Of a stretch of DNA of 64,000 nt, positions 1-7,135 are shown piece after piece (positions within the stretch are counted from its first letter, which is position 1; each line of letters opens with the position of its first letter). A program made the translations under genes and the position numbers. The DNA lies in NCBI RefSeq assembly GCF_000241265.1, contig NZ_BAEE01000011.1, positions 1 to 64,000 of the forward strand, written 5' to 3'. The notes beneath the pieces were generated by a model. It had not been told where the DNA came from and ran no database searches. It saw only the letters and a list, made by a program, of their open reading frames with translations. This DNA is from Gordonia araii NBRC 100433. Lineage in GTDB: Bacteria; Actinomycetota; Actinomycetes; Mycobacteriales; Mycobacteriaceae.

Positions 1-402
1 GCCGCCGGGCGGGTCAACAATTGGGATCTGGTGGACTCCTCGGCGCGGCAGATCCTCGGTGAGTGGTGCCTGTCGTCGGGGGATTTCGGTGAGCTGGTGT
101 CGTATGCGCGCGACGAATCGCTGTGGGACAGGCGCGTCGGGATCATCGGCACCCACGCGTACCTGTGGGTCGGCGATCCGTCGGCCACCCTGGCGGTCGC
201 GCCCATCGTCGTCGACGATCGTCGGGACCTGATCCAGAAGGCCTTCGGCTGGATGCTGAGGGAGATGGGCAAGAGGGTGTCACGCGAGTCGCTGACCGAC
301 TACCTCGACGCGCACGCACCCGAGTTGGGTCGAACGGCGCTCAGCTATGCGATCGAACACCTCGAGCCAGAGTTGCGCGCGCATTACCGTTCCCTGCGCT
401 GA
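1..402 (+). CDS. DNA alkylation repair protein (AlkD-like), 3' part
   Basis: The reading frame is open from base 1, so this is the C-terminal 133 residues of a gene that begins outside the window. The visible start reads NNWDLVDSSA, followed by helical-repeat sequence with WMLREMGK, matching the HEAT-like DNA alkylation repair (AlkD) family. Members of that family excise alkylated bases such as 3-methyladenine and 7-methylguanine without base flipping. A GTG at 31 could be called as a start, but the upstream codons belong to the same conserved stretch, so 31 is not the true start. The next gene follows after 69 bases with its own promoter space. The family call is from motif memory; the catalytic N-terminal half is not visible. 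Confidence 0.8.
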   Translation, partial: AAGRVNNWDLVDSSARQILGEWCLSSGDFGELVSYARDESLWDRRVGIIGTHAYLWVGDPSATLAVAPIVVDDRRDLIQKAFGWMLREMGKRVSRESLTDYLDAHAPELGRTALSYAIEHLEPELRAHYRSLR

Positions 403-413
403 CGCCGCCGTGT

Positions 414-433
414 CTTTGGTCAATCGTCCAAAG
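414..433. promoter_or_regulatory. Short inverted repeat upstream of the FMN-binding gene
   Basis: CTTTGG at 414-419 and CCAAAG at 428-433 form a perfect 6-bp dyad with an 8-base spacer, 38 bases before the ATG at 472. It could be an operator for the FMN-binding/ApbE/oxidoreductase operon or a weak terminator of the preceding gene. There is no T-run after it, which slightly favours an operator. Confidence 0.3.
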
Positions 434-471
434 CTCTGTCGGTGTGTCTGAGTTAGGCATACGATACTTGC

Positions 472-885
472 ATGTTCACGGAACCAGCTCCACGATCGAC
501 CACGCATTTGGTCGCGGCCCGCGCCGCAGGAATCATCGCAGCCACCGCCGCGTTGGGGCTGGCACTCACCCCCGCGACCGCATCGGCCGCGAACTACAAG
601 AACGGTTCGTTCTCGGGTACCGGGACGTACACGCTGCCGGTCGGGACCAGCGATCTCGGCGTTCAGATGGCGCTGGCGAACAACGTCGTCCGCTCGGCGT
701 CGGTGACCTACTCCGCCCTGCCCATCTCGCGGGAGTTCCAGACGAGGTGGTGGAACGCGTCAAGGGGCAAGATCGTCGGCAAGAACATCGACCAGATCCA
801 CGTCGGCAAGACCGCCGGATCGTCGCTGACCCCGAACGGCTTCAACGGCGCGCTCGCGCAGATCAAGAGTCAAGCGCGCCGGTGA
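472..885 (+). CDS. Secreted FMN-binding domain protein
   Basis: This 137-aa protein has an N-terminal signal sequence: a hydrophobic stretch at about residues 18-40 ending in TASA before ANYKNGSF. The mature part resembles a single FMN_bind domain, an extracytoplasmic domain that carries FMN covalently attached by ApbE. The C-terminal segment reads AGSSLTPNGFNGAL, which aligns with the usual SGAT-type flavinylation motif, with Ser in place of the acceptor Thr. Its stop overlaps the GTG start of the ApbE gene, and the third gene encodes a membrane NqrB/RnfD-like reductase. It is therefore likely the terminal extracytoplasmic electron carrier of that unit. Covalent FMN attachment is inferred, not shown. 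Confidence 0.75.
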   Translation: MFTEPAPRSTTHLVAARAAGIIAATAALGLALTPATASAANYKNGSFSGTGTYTLPVGTSDLGVQMALANNVVRSASVTYSALPISREFQTRWWNASRGKIVGKNIDQIHVGKTAGSSLTPNGFNGALAQIKSQARR

Positions 886-1784
886 CCCGGCCGCCGTCGG
901 CCCGCCCGACCGAGCCGGGCGCGGCGTCCGACTGGGTCTTCGACGCGCTCGGCACCCAGTGGGCGATCACCGTGCCCGAGCCGCTGCCCGCGTCGGCAGT
1001 CGAAGCGGTGGAAGCCGAACTGGACCGTATCGACGTAACGTGGTCGCGGTTTCGCGACGACTCGTTGGTCGCGCACGCGTCACGCGAAGCCGGCACGTAT
1101 CCGCTCGCCGCATCCGACCAGCCGCTGATCGACTGGTACCGACGGCTCTACGACGCGACGGGCGGGGCGTTCTCGCCGTTCGTCGGCCAAACCCTCGCCG
1201 ACGCGGGCTACGGCCCCGGCTACTCCCTGAACCCGGCCGAATCGGTGACGCCGGTGCCAGCGTGGGACGACGTCCTGACTGGATACCGGGGCGCCTTGGA
1301 AGTCGTTGCTCCGACGATGATCGACGTCGGCGCGGCGGGCAAGGGTTTCGCCGTCGACCGGGTCGCGCGGATCGTCGCCGAGTACACCGACACGTTCATC
1401 GTCGACGGCAGCGGCGACATGGTCGTGTCCGAGCGGACCACGCCGGTTCGCATCGCGCTGGAGCATCCGGCCGACCCGATGCAGGCGATCGGTGTCGTCG
1501 AATTGGCAACCGGCGCGATCTGCGCGTCGGCCGTGACCCGGCGGTCGTGGGCCGACTGGCACCACGTCGTCGACCCCCGCACGTCGCGACCGACCGTCGA
1601 TGTCGTCGCGACCTGGGTGGTCGCCGCGTCGACGATGATCGCCGACGGTCTCGCCACCGCGTTGTTCTTCACTCCGGCTGATGAATTGCACGATCGGCTC
1701 GGCATCGACTTCCGCTTCGTCACGATCTTCGCCGACGGTACCGCCGACTACTCACCGTGGCCCGGACTGGAACTGTTCTCGTGA
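882..1784 (+). CDS. apbE: FAD:protein FMN transferase (ApbE family)
   Basis: ApbE transfers FMN from FAD to a Ser/Thr of extracytoplasmic flavoproteins. This 300-aa copy has the family signatures: IDVGAAGKGFAVD (DxGxxxKG), VDGSGD, HHVVDPRTSRP, and a C-terminal TMIADGLATALF metal-site helix. The start is GTG at 882, overlapping the stop of the FMN-binding gene (GTGA), so the two are translationally coupled. The frame is open much further upstream, but that part is a shadow of the preceding genes. No signal peptide is evident at this start. The neighbouring FMN-binding protein is its probable substrate. Confidence 0.88.
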   Translation: MTRPPSARPTEPGAASDWVFDALGTQWAITVPEPLPASAVEAVEAELDRIDVTWSRFRDDSLVAHASREAGTYPLAASDQPLIDWYRRLYDATGGAFSPFVGQTLADAGYGPGYSLNPAESVTPVPAWDDVLTGYRGALEVVAPTMIDVGAAGKGFAVDRVARIVAEYTDTFIVDGSGDMVVSERTTPVRIALEHPADPMQAIGVVELATGAICASAVTRRSWADWHHVVDPRTSRPTVDVVATWVVAASTMIADGLATALFFTPADELHDRLGIDFRFVTIFADGTADYSPWPGLELFS

Positions 1785-3343
1785 ATCGCCTTGTGCCGGC
1801 GTGGCTTTCGCCGCACCGGACCGTGCTGCTGGCCCTCGTCGCACTGGCGGTCTACACGTTCGCACTCGCCGCCGTCGACATCGGCGACGAAGGTTTCGGC
1901 TACCGGCCGGCCGCACTCGTGCGCTCGTTGGTCGTCGTCATCGTCGTATCGGCCGTCGTCACATACGCCTGCGCCGCGGTCGTGCGGGTACCGCCCAATT
2001 CCGACTCGTGGCTCATCACGGCGCTCATCCTGTTCTTCGTCATGCCGGTGGGCGTCGACGCGGGGACGCTGAAAGCGGCGGCCCTCGGAGCGGTCGCCGC
2101 GTCGTTGTCGAAGTACGTGCTGGTGTGGCGCCGGCGGCTGATCGTCAACCCGGTCGTCGCGGGCGCGGTGACCTGCTACGTCTTCTCGTACGCCCAGATC
2201 GGCGGCATCGCGTACCTCTCGTGGTGGGTGGCCTCGCGGGAATTGCTCATCCCGATGATCGTGATCGGGGTCCTGACCATCACCGCCTTGCGCGAGTGGC
2301 CGTTGATCGTCGCCTACCTCGCGGCGGCGTTGTCCACGGCGGCGATCGCCGCGGCGGTGCACCCCACCGGCCACACTCTCGCGCTCATCCTCAACTCGAC
2401 GCCCCTGCTCTTCTTGGGCGTGTTCATGCTGCCGGAACCGTTGACCTCGCCGGCCACACGTCGGCCGCGGCTGGCGTACGGGGCGCTGGTCGGCACACTG
2501 ATGTACAGCTCGATCTACGTGAAGGTGACCGAGACGTACGCGTTCGGTTTCGATCCGGAGATCGCACTGCTGGTCGGATGCCTGTTCGCCTTCGCCGTGC
2601 GTCTCGCGTCGGGGACCGCGCGGCGCGTGCCACTCGACGTCTCGACGTCGCCGATGGTCGCTTCGACCTATCGGGTGTCGGCCGATGGTCGGGTCGCGTT
2701 CCGTCCCGGTCAGTGGGCGACGGTGAGCACGCCGCACTGGCGCTGGCCGCTCTGGGTGCGGTCGCGCCGGGTGTTCTCGTTCGCCTCCGCGCCGAACGCG
2801 TCGTCCGACGCCGGCCTCGTCGAGTTCGGTTTCACCGTGAGCCACACGCCGTCGCGGTTCAAGGACGCCCTGATCGGCGGGGCGCGCCGGGCATACGTGG
2901 ACAACGTCGGTGGTGACTTCGTGCTGGCGCCGCGGGTGCGGCGCAGCAGTAGGGTCGTGTTGATCAGCTCCGGCATCGGAATCACGCCGTTCGCGTCGAT
3001 GCTGCGTTCGCTGCTCGACGACGGGGAGGATCTCGCCGGGTTGGCGATCGTCCACGTCGTCCGGGCGGCCGATCGCGCCGCGTACGCCGATCTGGTGGAA
3101 CGCGCGGCTGCGTCGGGGGCCCTGGTCGGGTGCGTGGTGTCGGCGGAACTGGCCGACGGGTTCGACGCGGAGTCGTTGCGCGAGGTTCTGCCGTCCGCGT
3201 GGACTAGTGCCGACGCGACGCACTATTTCATCTCCGGCGCCCCGGCTTTCGTTGGGAGCACGGCGCGCTCGGTGCGGCGGGTGGATCCGAGGACCCTGTT
3301 GCGTCCTTGGCGGATCCACACCGATTCGTTCACCGGGTATTGA
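1781..3343 (+). CDS. NqrB/RnfD-like membrane domain fused to a ferredoxin-NAD(P) reductase domain
   Basis: This is a 520-aa fusion. Residues about 15-290 form a polytopic membrane domain; the segment PEPLTSPATRRPRLAYG matches the conserved MATDPVTSP-type signature of RnfD/NqrB subunits. Residues about 295-515 form an FNR-like module with RVFSFAS (RxYSxxS-type FAD motif) and SSGIGITPFASM (nucleotide-binding GxGxTP). The SGAT flavinylation motif of true NqrB/RnfD was not found, so the FMN probably sits on the separate secreted protein. The start is GTG at 1781, overlapping the apbE stop. The likely role is moving electrons from cytoplasmic NAD(P)H across the membrane to the flavinylated partner. 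The fusion reading is firm; the electron route is inferred. Confidence 0.75.
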   Translation: MNRLVPAWLSPHRTVLLALVALAVYTFALAAVDIGDEGFGYRPAALVRSLVVVIVVSAVVTYACAAVVRVPPNSDSWLITALILFFVMPVGVDAGTLKAAALGAVAASLSKYVLVWRRRLIVNPVVAGAVTCYVFSYAQIGGIAYLSWWVASRELLIPMIVIGVLTITALREWPLIVAYLAAALSTAAIAAAVHPTGHTLALILNSTPLLFLGVFMLPEPLTSPATRRPRLAYGALVGTLMYSSIYVKVTETYAFGFDPEIALLVGCLFAFAVRLASGTARRVPLDVSTSPMVASTYRVSADGRVAFRPGQWATVSTPHWRWPLWVRSRRVFSFASAPNASSDAGLVEFGFTVSHTPSRFKDALIGGARRAYVDNVGGDFVLAPRVRRSSRVVLISSGIGITPFASMLRSLLDDGEDLAGLAIVHVVRAADRAAYADLVERAAASGALVGCVVSAELADGFDAESLREVLPSAWTSADATHYFISGAPAFVGSTARSVRRVDPRTLLRPWRIHTDSFTGY

Positions 3344-3354
3344 GATCCGCGCCC

Positions 3355-3480
3355 GTCGTCGCCGAGCGTGCCCAGTTTCCCGCCGATCGTGCCCAGATTT
3401 CCGCCGAGTGTGCCCAGTTTCTCGCCGAGTGTGCCCAGATTTCCGCCGAGTGTGCCCAGTTTCTCGCCGAGTGTGCCTTC
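3355..3480 (+). repeat. 21-bp tandem repeat array 1 (3' side of the oxidoreductase gene)
   Basis: Five consecutive 21-base units run from 3368 to 3472, each starting GTGCCCAG and ending CGCCGA plus two bases, with partial units at both ends. Units alternate between GTGCCCAGTTT and GTGCCCAGATT versions, giving a 42-base higher-order period. The array begins 12 bases after the stop codon of the upstream gene. The same unit forms arrays at 4774 and 26319, also immediately downstream of genes and in the same orientation relative to the gene. Confidence 0.9.
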
Positions 3481-3503
3481 GGTCGACGCCGTAGGATCGC
3501 CGC

Positions 3504-4298
3504 ATGACAACGATTCGCGTGGGCGTTCAGATTCAACCTCAGCAAGCCCCCGACTACCGGTTGATTCGCGACGCGGTGTTGCGCGCCGAAGACATCGGCG
3601 TAGACATCGCCTTCAATTGGGATCATTTCTTCCCGCTCTACGGCGATCGGGACGGCGCACATTTCGAGTGCTGGACGATGCTGGGTGCGTGGGCTGAGCA
3701 GACGTCCAGAGTCGAGCTTGGCGCCCTGGTCACCTGCAACTCGTACCGAAACCCCGAGCTCCTCGCGGACATGGCGCGCACCGTCGACCACATCAGCGGA
3801 GGGCGGCTGATCTTGGGAATCGGCTCGGGCTGGTTCGAGCGCGACTACGACGAATACGGCTACGACTTCGGCACGAAGGGGTCGCGCCTGGACGATCTGG
3901 CGGAGGCGATGCCACGGATCGTCGACCGCTGGGGCAAGCTCAATCCGCCTCCGACGCGAAAAGTGCCGGTGCTCATCGGGGGGAGCGGGGAGCGCAAGAC
4001 GCTGAGGATCGTCGCTGAGTACGGCGACATCTGGCATTCGTTCGCCGACGTCGACGCCTACCGGCGGAAGTCGGAGGTCCTCGCGCGACACTGTGCCGAC
4101 GTCGGGCGCGACCCGGCTCAGATCGAGCGATCAGTCGCGGTCGGTGGAACCGGGCAATCCGTCGACGATGTCTTGCGTCAAGCCGACGAGATGGTCGATC
4201 TCGGGGTCGGCCTGATCACCATCGACACGGGAGGCCCGGACTACGACCTCTCGTACGCCGAGGGCCTTTGCCGCTGGCGCGACGGTCGCAACGGCTAA
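3504..4298 (+). CDS. LLM-class F420-dependent oxidoreductase
   Basis: This 264-aa protein has the luciferase-like TIM-barrel pattern: MTTIRVGVQIQP at the N-terminus, FNWDHFFPLYGD, RVELGALVTCNSYRNPELLA, ISGGRLILGIGSGWFERDYDEYG, and VPVLIGGSGERKTLRIVAEYGD. These are the hallmark segments of actinobacterial F420-dependent LLM oxidoreductases. They use F420H2 or FMNH2 to reduce or oxidise small substrates; the substrate cannot be told from sequence. ATG at 3504 is a reasonable start just after the repeat array. The gene appears monocistronic, converging on a doxX-like gene. Confidence 0.85.
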   Translation: MTTIRVGVQIQPQQAPDYRLIRDAVLRAEDIGVDIAFNWDHFFPLYGDRDGAHFECWTMLGAWAEQTSRVELGALVTCNSYRNPELLADMARTVDHISGGRLILGIGSGWFERDYDEYGYDFGTKGSRLDDLAEAMPRIVDRWGKLNPPPTRKVPVLIGGSGERKTLRIVAEYGDIWHSFADVDAYRRKSEVLARHCADVGRDPAQIERSVAVGGTGQSVDDVLRQADEMVDLGVGLITIDTGGPDYDLSYAEGLCRWRDGRNG

Positions 4299-4299
4299 C

Positions 4300-4365
4300 G
4301 AGTGGCCACTCGGCGTGGGTGAGGTGCCCACTCGGCGTGGGTGAGGTGCCCAGTCGGCGGTGGGG
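4300..4365. repeat. 22-bp tandem repeat between convergent genes
   Basis: Three units of 22 bases (4300-4321, 4322-4343, 4344-4365) share the core GTGCCCACTCGGCG followed by TGGGTG; the first has GTGGCCAC and the third is degenerate. It fills the gap between the stops of the convergent LLM and DoxX genes. It shares the GTGCCCA start with the 21-bp arrays but differs afterwards. Confidence 0.8.
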
Positions 4366-4366
4366 G

Positions 4367-4750
4367 TTACTCGGTGGAGGACGAGTCGGAGTCGCGCCAG
4401 ACCTTGATCGCCAGCGCGATCATGGGTATCTGCAAGGGGAGCCGGGCGAGGGCCAGGCCCTTCAGCACCGGACCCTTGTCTTGCCAGAGGCGCACCATGT
4501 TCACATTGGCCGGGAAGACGGCCGTGAACAGCAGCGCCGCCAGCCCCGCTGCTCGGCGACGCAGACTCGGCACGAGCAGAGCCGCGCCGATACCGACCTC
4601 GGCGACGCCGGAGGCATAGGTGTAGTGCCGGGGATCGCCGGGCAGTTCCTTGGGCACGATCGTGTCGAAGGGCTTCGGCGCCACGAAGTGCAGAATGCCG
4701 GGAACGATGAGTATCGCGGACAGGATCTTGGCCAGCCGGTCGTTGTTCAT
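4367..4750 (-). CDS. DoxX family membrane protein
   Basis: A 127-aa protein with four predicted hydrophobic segments (about residues 7-25, 45-62, 68-85, 100-118). Its motifs, GILHFVAPKPFDTIVPKELPG, YASGVAEVGIGAALL and FPANVNMVRLW, are typical of the small DoxX/DoxD-like actinobacterial membrane family. Members are linked to redox stress and electron transport, but the function of this subgroup is not established. It lies downstream of a repeat array and the KshB-like gene on the same strand; the 122-base gap makes a shared transcript possible but unproven. Confidence 0.75.
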   Translation of the reverse strand: MNNDRLAKILSAILIVPGILHFVAPKPFDTIVPKELPGDPRHYTYASGVAEVGIGAALLVPSLRRRAAGLAALLFTAVFPANVNMVRLWQDKGPVLKGLALARLPLQIPMIALAIKVWRDSDSSSTE

Positions 4751-4773
4751 GAATCCCGATCATAGGGGTGACT

Positions 4774-4872
4774 GGGCACGGTCGGCGAGATCGTGGGCAC
4801 GGTCGGCGGGAATCTGGGCACGGTCGGCGGGAATCTGGGCACGGTCGGCGGGAATCTGGGCACGGTCGGCGG
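4774..4872 (-). repeat. 21-bp tandem repeat array 2 (3' side of the KshB-like gene)
   Basis: Four full 21-base units and one partial unit, each beginning GGGCACGGTCGGCG on the + strand, fill 4774-4872. Three central units are identical (GGGCACGGTCGGCGGGAA plus TCT). The array runs directly into the stop codon (4873-4875) of the minus-strand gene. Read on that gene's sense strand, the unit is the same as in array 1. Confidence 0.92.
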
Positions 4873-5931
4873 TCAGAACTCGATCTTGAGGCTGTCCGAC
4901 GTCGGGCGCGCCTGGCAGCCGAGGATGTAGCCGTCGGCGATGTCGTCAGGATCGAGCGCGCCGGCGTTCTCCATCTCGACCGTCCCCTCGGTCAACGTGC
5001 ATGCGCAGGAACCGCATTCGCCCTCTTGGCACGAGTACGGGGCGTCGAGCCCGGCGGCCAGCATGATGTCGATCAGCGTGCGCGAACGCGGCCACGCGAG
5101 GTTGTGCGTCTCGCCGTCGAGTTCGACCTCGACCTGTGCCGCCTCGGCGGCTTCTTCCTCGCTCACCGCTTCGTGCTCGACGTCGACGAACGGGTCGCCG
5201 CTCAACGAGTTGTAGACCTCGGTGTGCACGTTGTGGTGGTCGAACTTGGCCTTCGCCAGCGCCTCGTGAACGGCGTCCATGAAGGGGCCGGGTCCGCAGA
5301 TGTACGCCGAATGCGTGGCGGCCATCGGCTTGAAGAACGTCGCGAGCGCGCGCACGTCGGGCAGCCCCTGCAGCGACTCCAGCCAATGCACGACGGTGAG
5401 CCGGCCGGGGTTGGCGTGGTGCAGCTCGCGGAGGTCGTCGGCGAAGATGACGTCGGACTCGCTGCGATTGGCGTAGAAGAACGTGATCGGTCCGGTGCCC
5501 GTCTTCAGTGCCGTTTTGAGAATCGACATCACCGGCGTGACGCCGGACCCGGCGGCGATGAGCAGGAGGGGGACGTGGATGTTCGCGGGTGTGAAGACCC
5601 CGGACGGCGGCAGCGCCTCGATCTGCGATCCGGCCGCCAGGTTGTCGCAGACCCAGTTGGACCCGTAGCCGTCGGGAGTGCGTTTGACGGTGACTTTCGG
5701 CTGCTTGTCGGTGGCCGGTGCCGAGGACAGTGAGTAGCACCGCGCGACCGCGCCGGTTTGATCGCTCGGGATGCGCAGGGTGAGGAATTGGCCCGGCAGG
5801 TAGTCGGTGAACTTCTCGCCCATCGACTCGGGGACCTCGAACACGATGCTGCGCGCGTCGGACGTCTCGTCGACGACCTCGGCGACCGTCAGAATGACGC
5901 TGCGCGAGCCGTGCGGGGTCAGGTCGGCCAT
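4873..5931 (-). CDS. kshB: Ferredoxin reductase, 3-ketosteroid 9-alpha-hydroxylase reductase-like (KshB)
   Basis: A 352-aa reductase with an FAD domain (PGQFLTLRIPS, ARCYSLSSAP), a nucleotide domain (IAAGSGVTPVMS, YICGPGPFMDAV) and a C-terminal plant-type 2Fe-2S domain (CQEGECGSCAC with a distal Cys in LGCQARP). Order, length and local wording match KshB of mycobacteria and rhodococci, which passes NADH electrons to the Rieske oxygenase KshA in sterol-ring opening. A KstR-type dyad lies 21 bases upstream of the start, supporting a sterol role. KshA is not in the window. Related reductases serving other Rieske oxygenases are the main alternative. Confidence 0.75.
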   Translation of the reverse strand: MADLTPHGSRSVILTVAEVVDETSDARSIVFEVPESMGEKFTDYLPGQFLTLRIPSDQTGAVARCYSLSSAPATDKQPKVTVKRTPDGYGSNWVCDNLAAGSQIEALPPSGVFTPANIHVPLLLIAAGSGVTPVMSILKTALKTGTGPITFFYANRSESDVIFADDLRELHHANPGRLTVVHWLESLQGLPDVRALATFFKPMAATHSAYICGPGPFMDAVHEALAKAKFDHHNVHTEVYNSLSGDPFVDVEHEAVSEEEAAEAAQVEVELDGETHNLAWPRSRTLIDIMLAAGLDAPYSCQEGECGSCACTLTEGTVEMENAGALDPDDIADGYILGCQARPTSDSLKIEF

Positions 5932-5951
5932 TCGCCCTCCTCTGCCAGATT

Positions 5952-5965
5952 TAGAACGTGTTCTA
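5952..5965. promoter_or_regulatory. KstR-type operator upstream of the KshB-like gene
   Basis: TAGAACGTGTTCTA is a perfect dyad (TAGAAC, GT, GTTCTA) and fits the KstR consensus TnnAACnnGTTnnA known from sterol regulons. It lies 21 bases before the start of the minus-strand KshB-like gene and just after the stop of mftR, so the KshB-like gene is the likely target. Confidence 0.7.
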
Positions 5966-5967
5966 AT

Positions 5968-6579
5968 TTAGCGCATCGTGGGGCCGGTTTGCGAGAGCGC
6001 GGCGTCGATCCCCACCGCGAGCAACCGACTTCCCTCGACGAGGAGGGTGCGCAGCCTAGCGGCGCTCGGATCCATCGGGCTGGCCAGCCACTGCTCATAG
6101 GCGGCGAGTGCAGTGCCCAGGGCGAGCCAGCCGATCAGCTGCGGCTGGTAGTCCTCGGGCCGCCGGCCCAGCCGCGTGGCCGCATAGGCGGCGATCGCCT
6201 GGCGCCAATCGGCGTACATCAGCATCGAATGCGCCTGCAGGGCGGGAACCGTGAGCAGCAGGCGCATGCGTCGGCGGTGCCGCGCCGCATGCTCCTCGGG
6301 GAGGTCGTTGAACTCGACCAGCGCCTCGGCGAGGGCATCGGCAAGCGGCAGATCGTCGGGAAGTTCGGCGAGCAGCGCGCGCATGTCGTCGAGATGGGCG
6401 TCGAAGTCGCCCCAGGCGATGGCATTCTTCGACGGGTAGTAGCGGAACAGGGTCCGGCGGGCGATGCCGGCGGCGTCGGCGATCTCGTCGACGCTCGTCG
6501 TGTCGAATCCGCGGCGATCGAAGAGGTCGATGGCGATGTCGCTGATCCGCGTCCGCGTGGTGACCGGCCGCCGGCTCAT
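5968..6579 (-). CDS. mftR: Mycofactocin system TetR-family regulator
   Basis: This 203-aa TetR protein has its helix-turn-helix in residues about 10-56 ([39 protein letters not shown], the typical [15 protein letters not shown] of this subgroup). The C-terminal part is the ligand-binding helical domain. It sits divergently from mftA with 107 bases between starts, the standard place for MftR. MftR is reported as a repressor of the mycofactocin genes that responds to acyl-CoAs. The assignment rests on position plus family resemblance. Confidence 0.82.
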   Translation of the reverse strand: MSRRPVTTRTRISDIAIDLFDRRGFDTTSVDEIADAAGIARRTLFRYYPSKNAIAWGDFDAHLDDMRALLAELPDDLPLADALAEALVEFNDLPEEHAARHRRRMRLLLTVPALQAHSMLMYADWRQAIAAYAATRLGRRPEDYQPQLIGWLALGTALAAYEQWLASPMDPSAARLRTLLVEGSRLLAVGIDAALSQTGPTMR

Positions 6580-6615
6580 TCCGTCCTCCTTCGGCCGGTC
6601 GCAAGAACTGGGGTG

Positions 6616-6664
6616 TTGTGTTTATGCACTCGGTGCCATTATATTCGATCGTGATCCACATCAC
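6616..6664 (+). promoter_or_regulatory. Probable mftA promoter with overlapping operator dyad
   Basis: TTGTGT (6616-6621) and TATATT (6640-6645) are spaced by 18 bases and resemble a housekeeping promoter, placing the transcript start near 6652. A dyad, GTGAT CCAC ATCAC (6651-6664), overlaps that point and is a candidate site for the divergent MftR. A strong ribosome binding site, AGGAGG, follows at 6674-6679. Confidence 0.5.
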
Positions 6665-6686
6665 TAGCCCAACAGGAGGTTGGATC

Positions 6687-6794
6687 ATGGCCGATCAGAA
6701 CAATGTCGATCAGCAAGGTGTCACCGACACGGGACTCGTCAGCGAATCGCTGGTCGAGGAGGTCTCGATCGACGGGATGTGCGGGGTCTACTGA
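6687..6794 (+). CDS. mftA: Mycofactocin precursor peptide
   Basis: A 35-residue peptide starting [11 protein letters not shown] and ending in the diagnostic IDGMCGVY. The C-terminal Val-Tyr is the pair that the radical SAM enzyme MftC decarboxylates and crosslinks to make the redox cofactor mycofactocin. AGGAGG lies seven bases upstream of the ATG. The stop overlaps the ATG of mftB (ATGA), so translation is coupled. The conserved C-terminus makes the call near certain. Confidence 0.97.
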   Translation: MADQNNVDQQGVTDTGLVSESLVEEVSIDGMCGVY

Positions 6795-7135
6795 TGAGTG
6801 CCCCCGTTTCGGCAACCCACCCCGGCGGTCGCGAGGCCGCCGGGGAGGGTGTCCCGGCTTTCGACATCGGCGCCGCGTGGCAGCTCAACCCCAAGGTCGC
6901 GGTGCGCCCCGAACCCTTCGGTGCGCTGCTGTACCACTTCGGCACTCGTAAACTTTCATTCCTCAAGAACCGGACTGTCGTCGGAATCGTGCAAACGCTG
7001 CACGAGTACCCCGACGCGGACTCAGCCCTCACCGCCGCCGGCATCGACGCCCAGTCGCGCCCGCTCTATGTGCAGGCGCTCACCGCGCTCGCCGATTCCG
7101 GCATGATCATCCGCATTCAGGAGCCAGCCCAGTGA
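6794..7135 (+). CDS. mftB: Mycofactocin precursor-binding chaperone
   Basis: This 113-aa protein matches MftB, a PqqD-like RiPP recognition element that holds MftA for MftC. Typical segments are FDIGAAWQLNPKVAVRPEPFGALLYHFGTRKLSFLKNR and a winged-helix-like C-terminal half. The start is ATG 6794, overlapping the mftA stop, although the frame is open slightly upstream. The stop overlaps the GTG of mftC. Confidence 0.93.
   Translation: MSAPVSATHPGGREAAGEGVPAFDIGAAWQLNPKVAVRPEPFGALLYHFGTRKLSFLKNRTVVGIVQTLHEYPDADSALTAAGIDAQSRPLYVQALTALADSGMIIRIQEPAQ

Noticed and set aside
446-466. TTAGGCATACG considered as an iron (IdeR) box before the FMN-binding gene
   Set aside because: Only one half-site resembles the consensus and the second half is missing.
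123-881. Upstream extension of the ApbE frame to an earlier start
   Set aside because: That stretch is Arg-rich out-of-frame translation of the AlkD-like and FMN-binding genes; GTG 882 fits the family start and coupling.
3355-4872. Repeat arrays considered as CRISPR
   Set aside because: Units are contiguous 21-mers with no unique spacers and no cas genes; they are simple tandem repeats.
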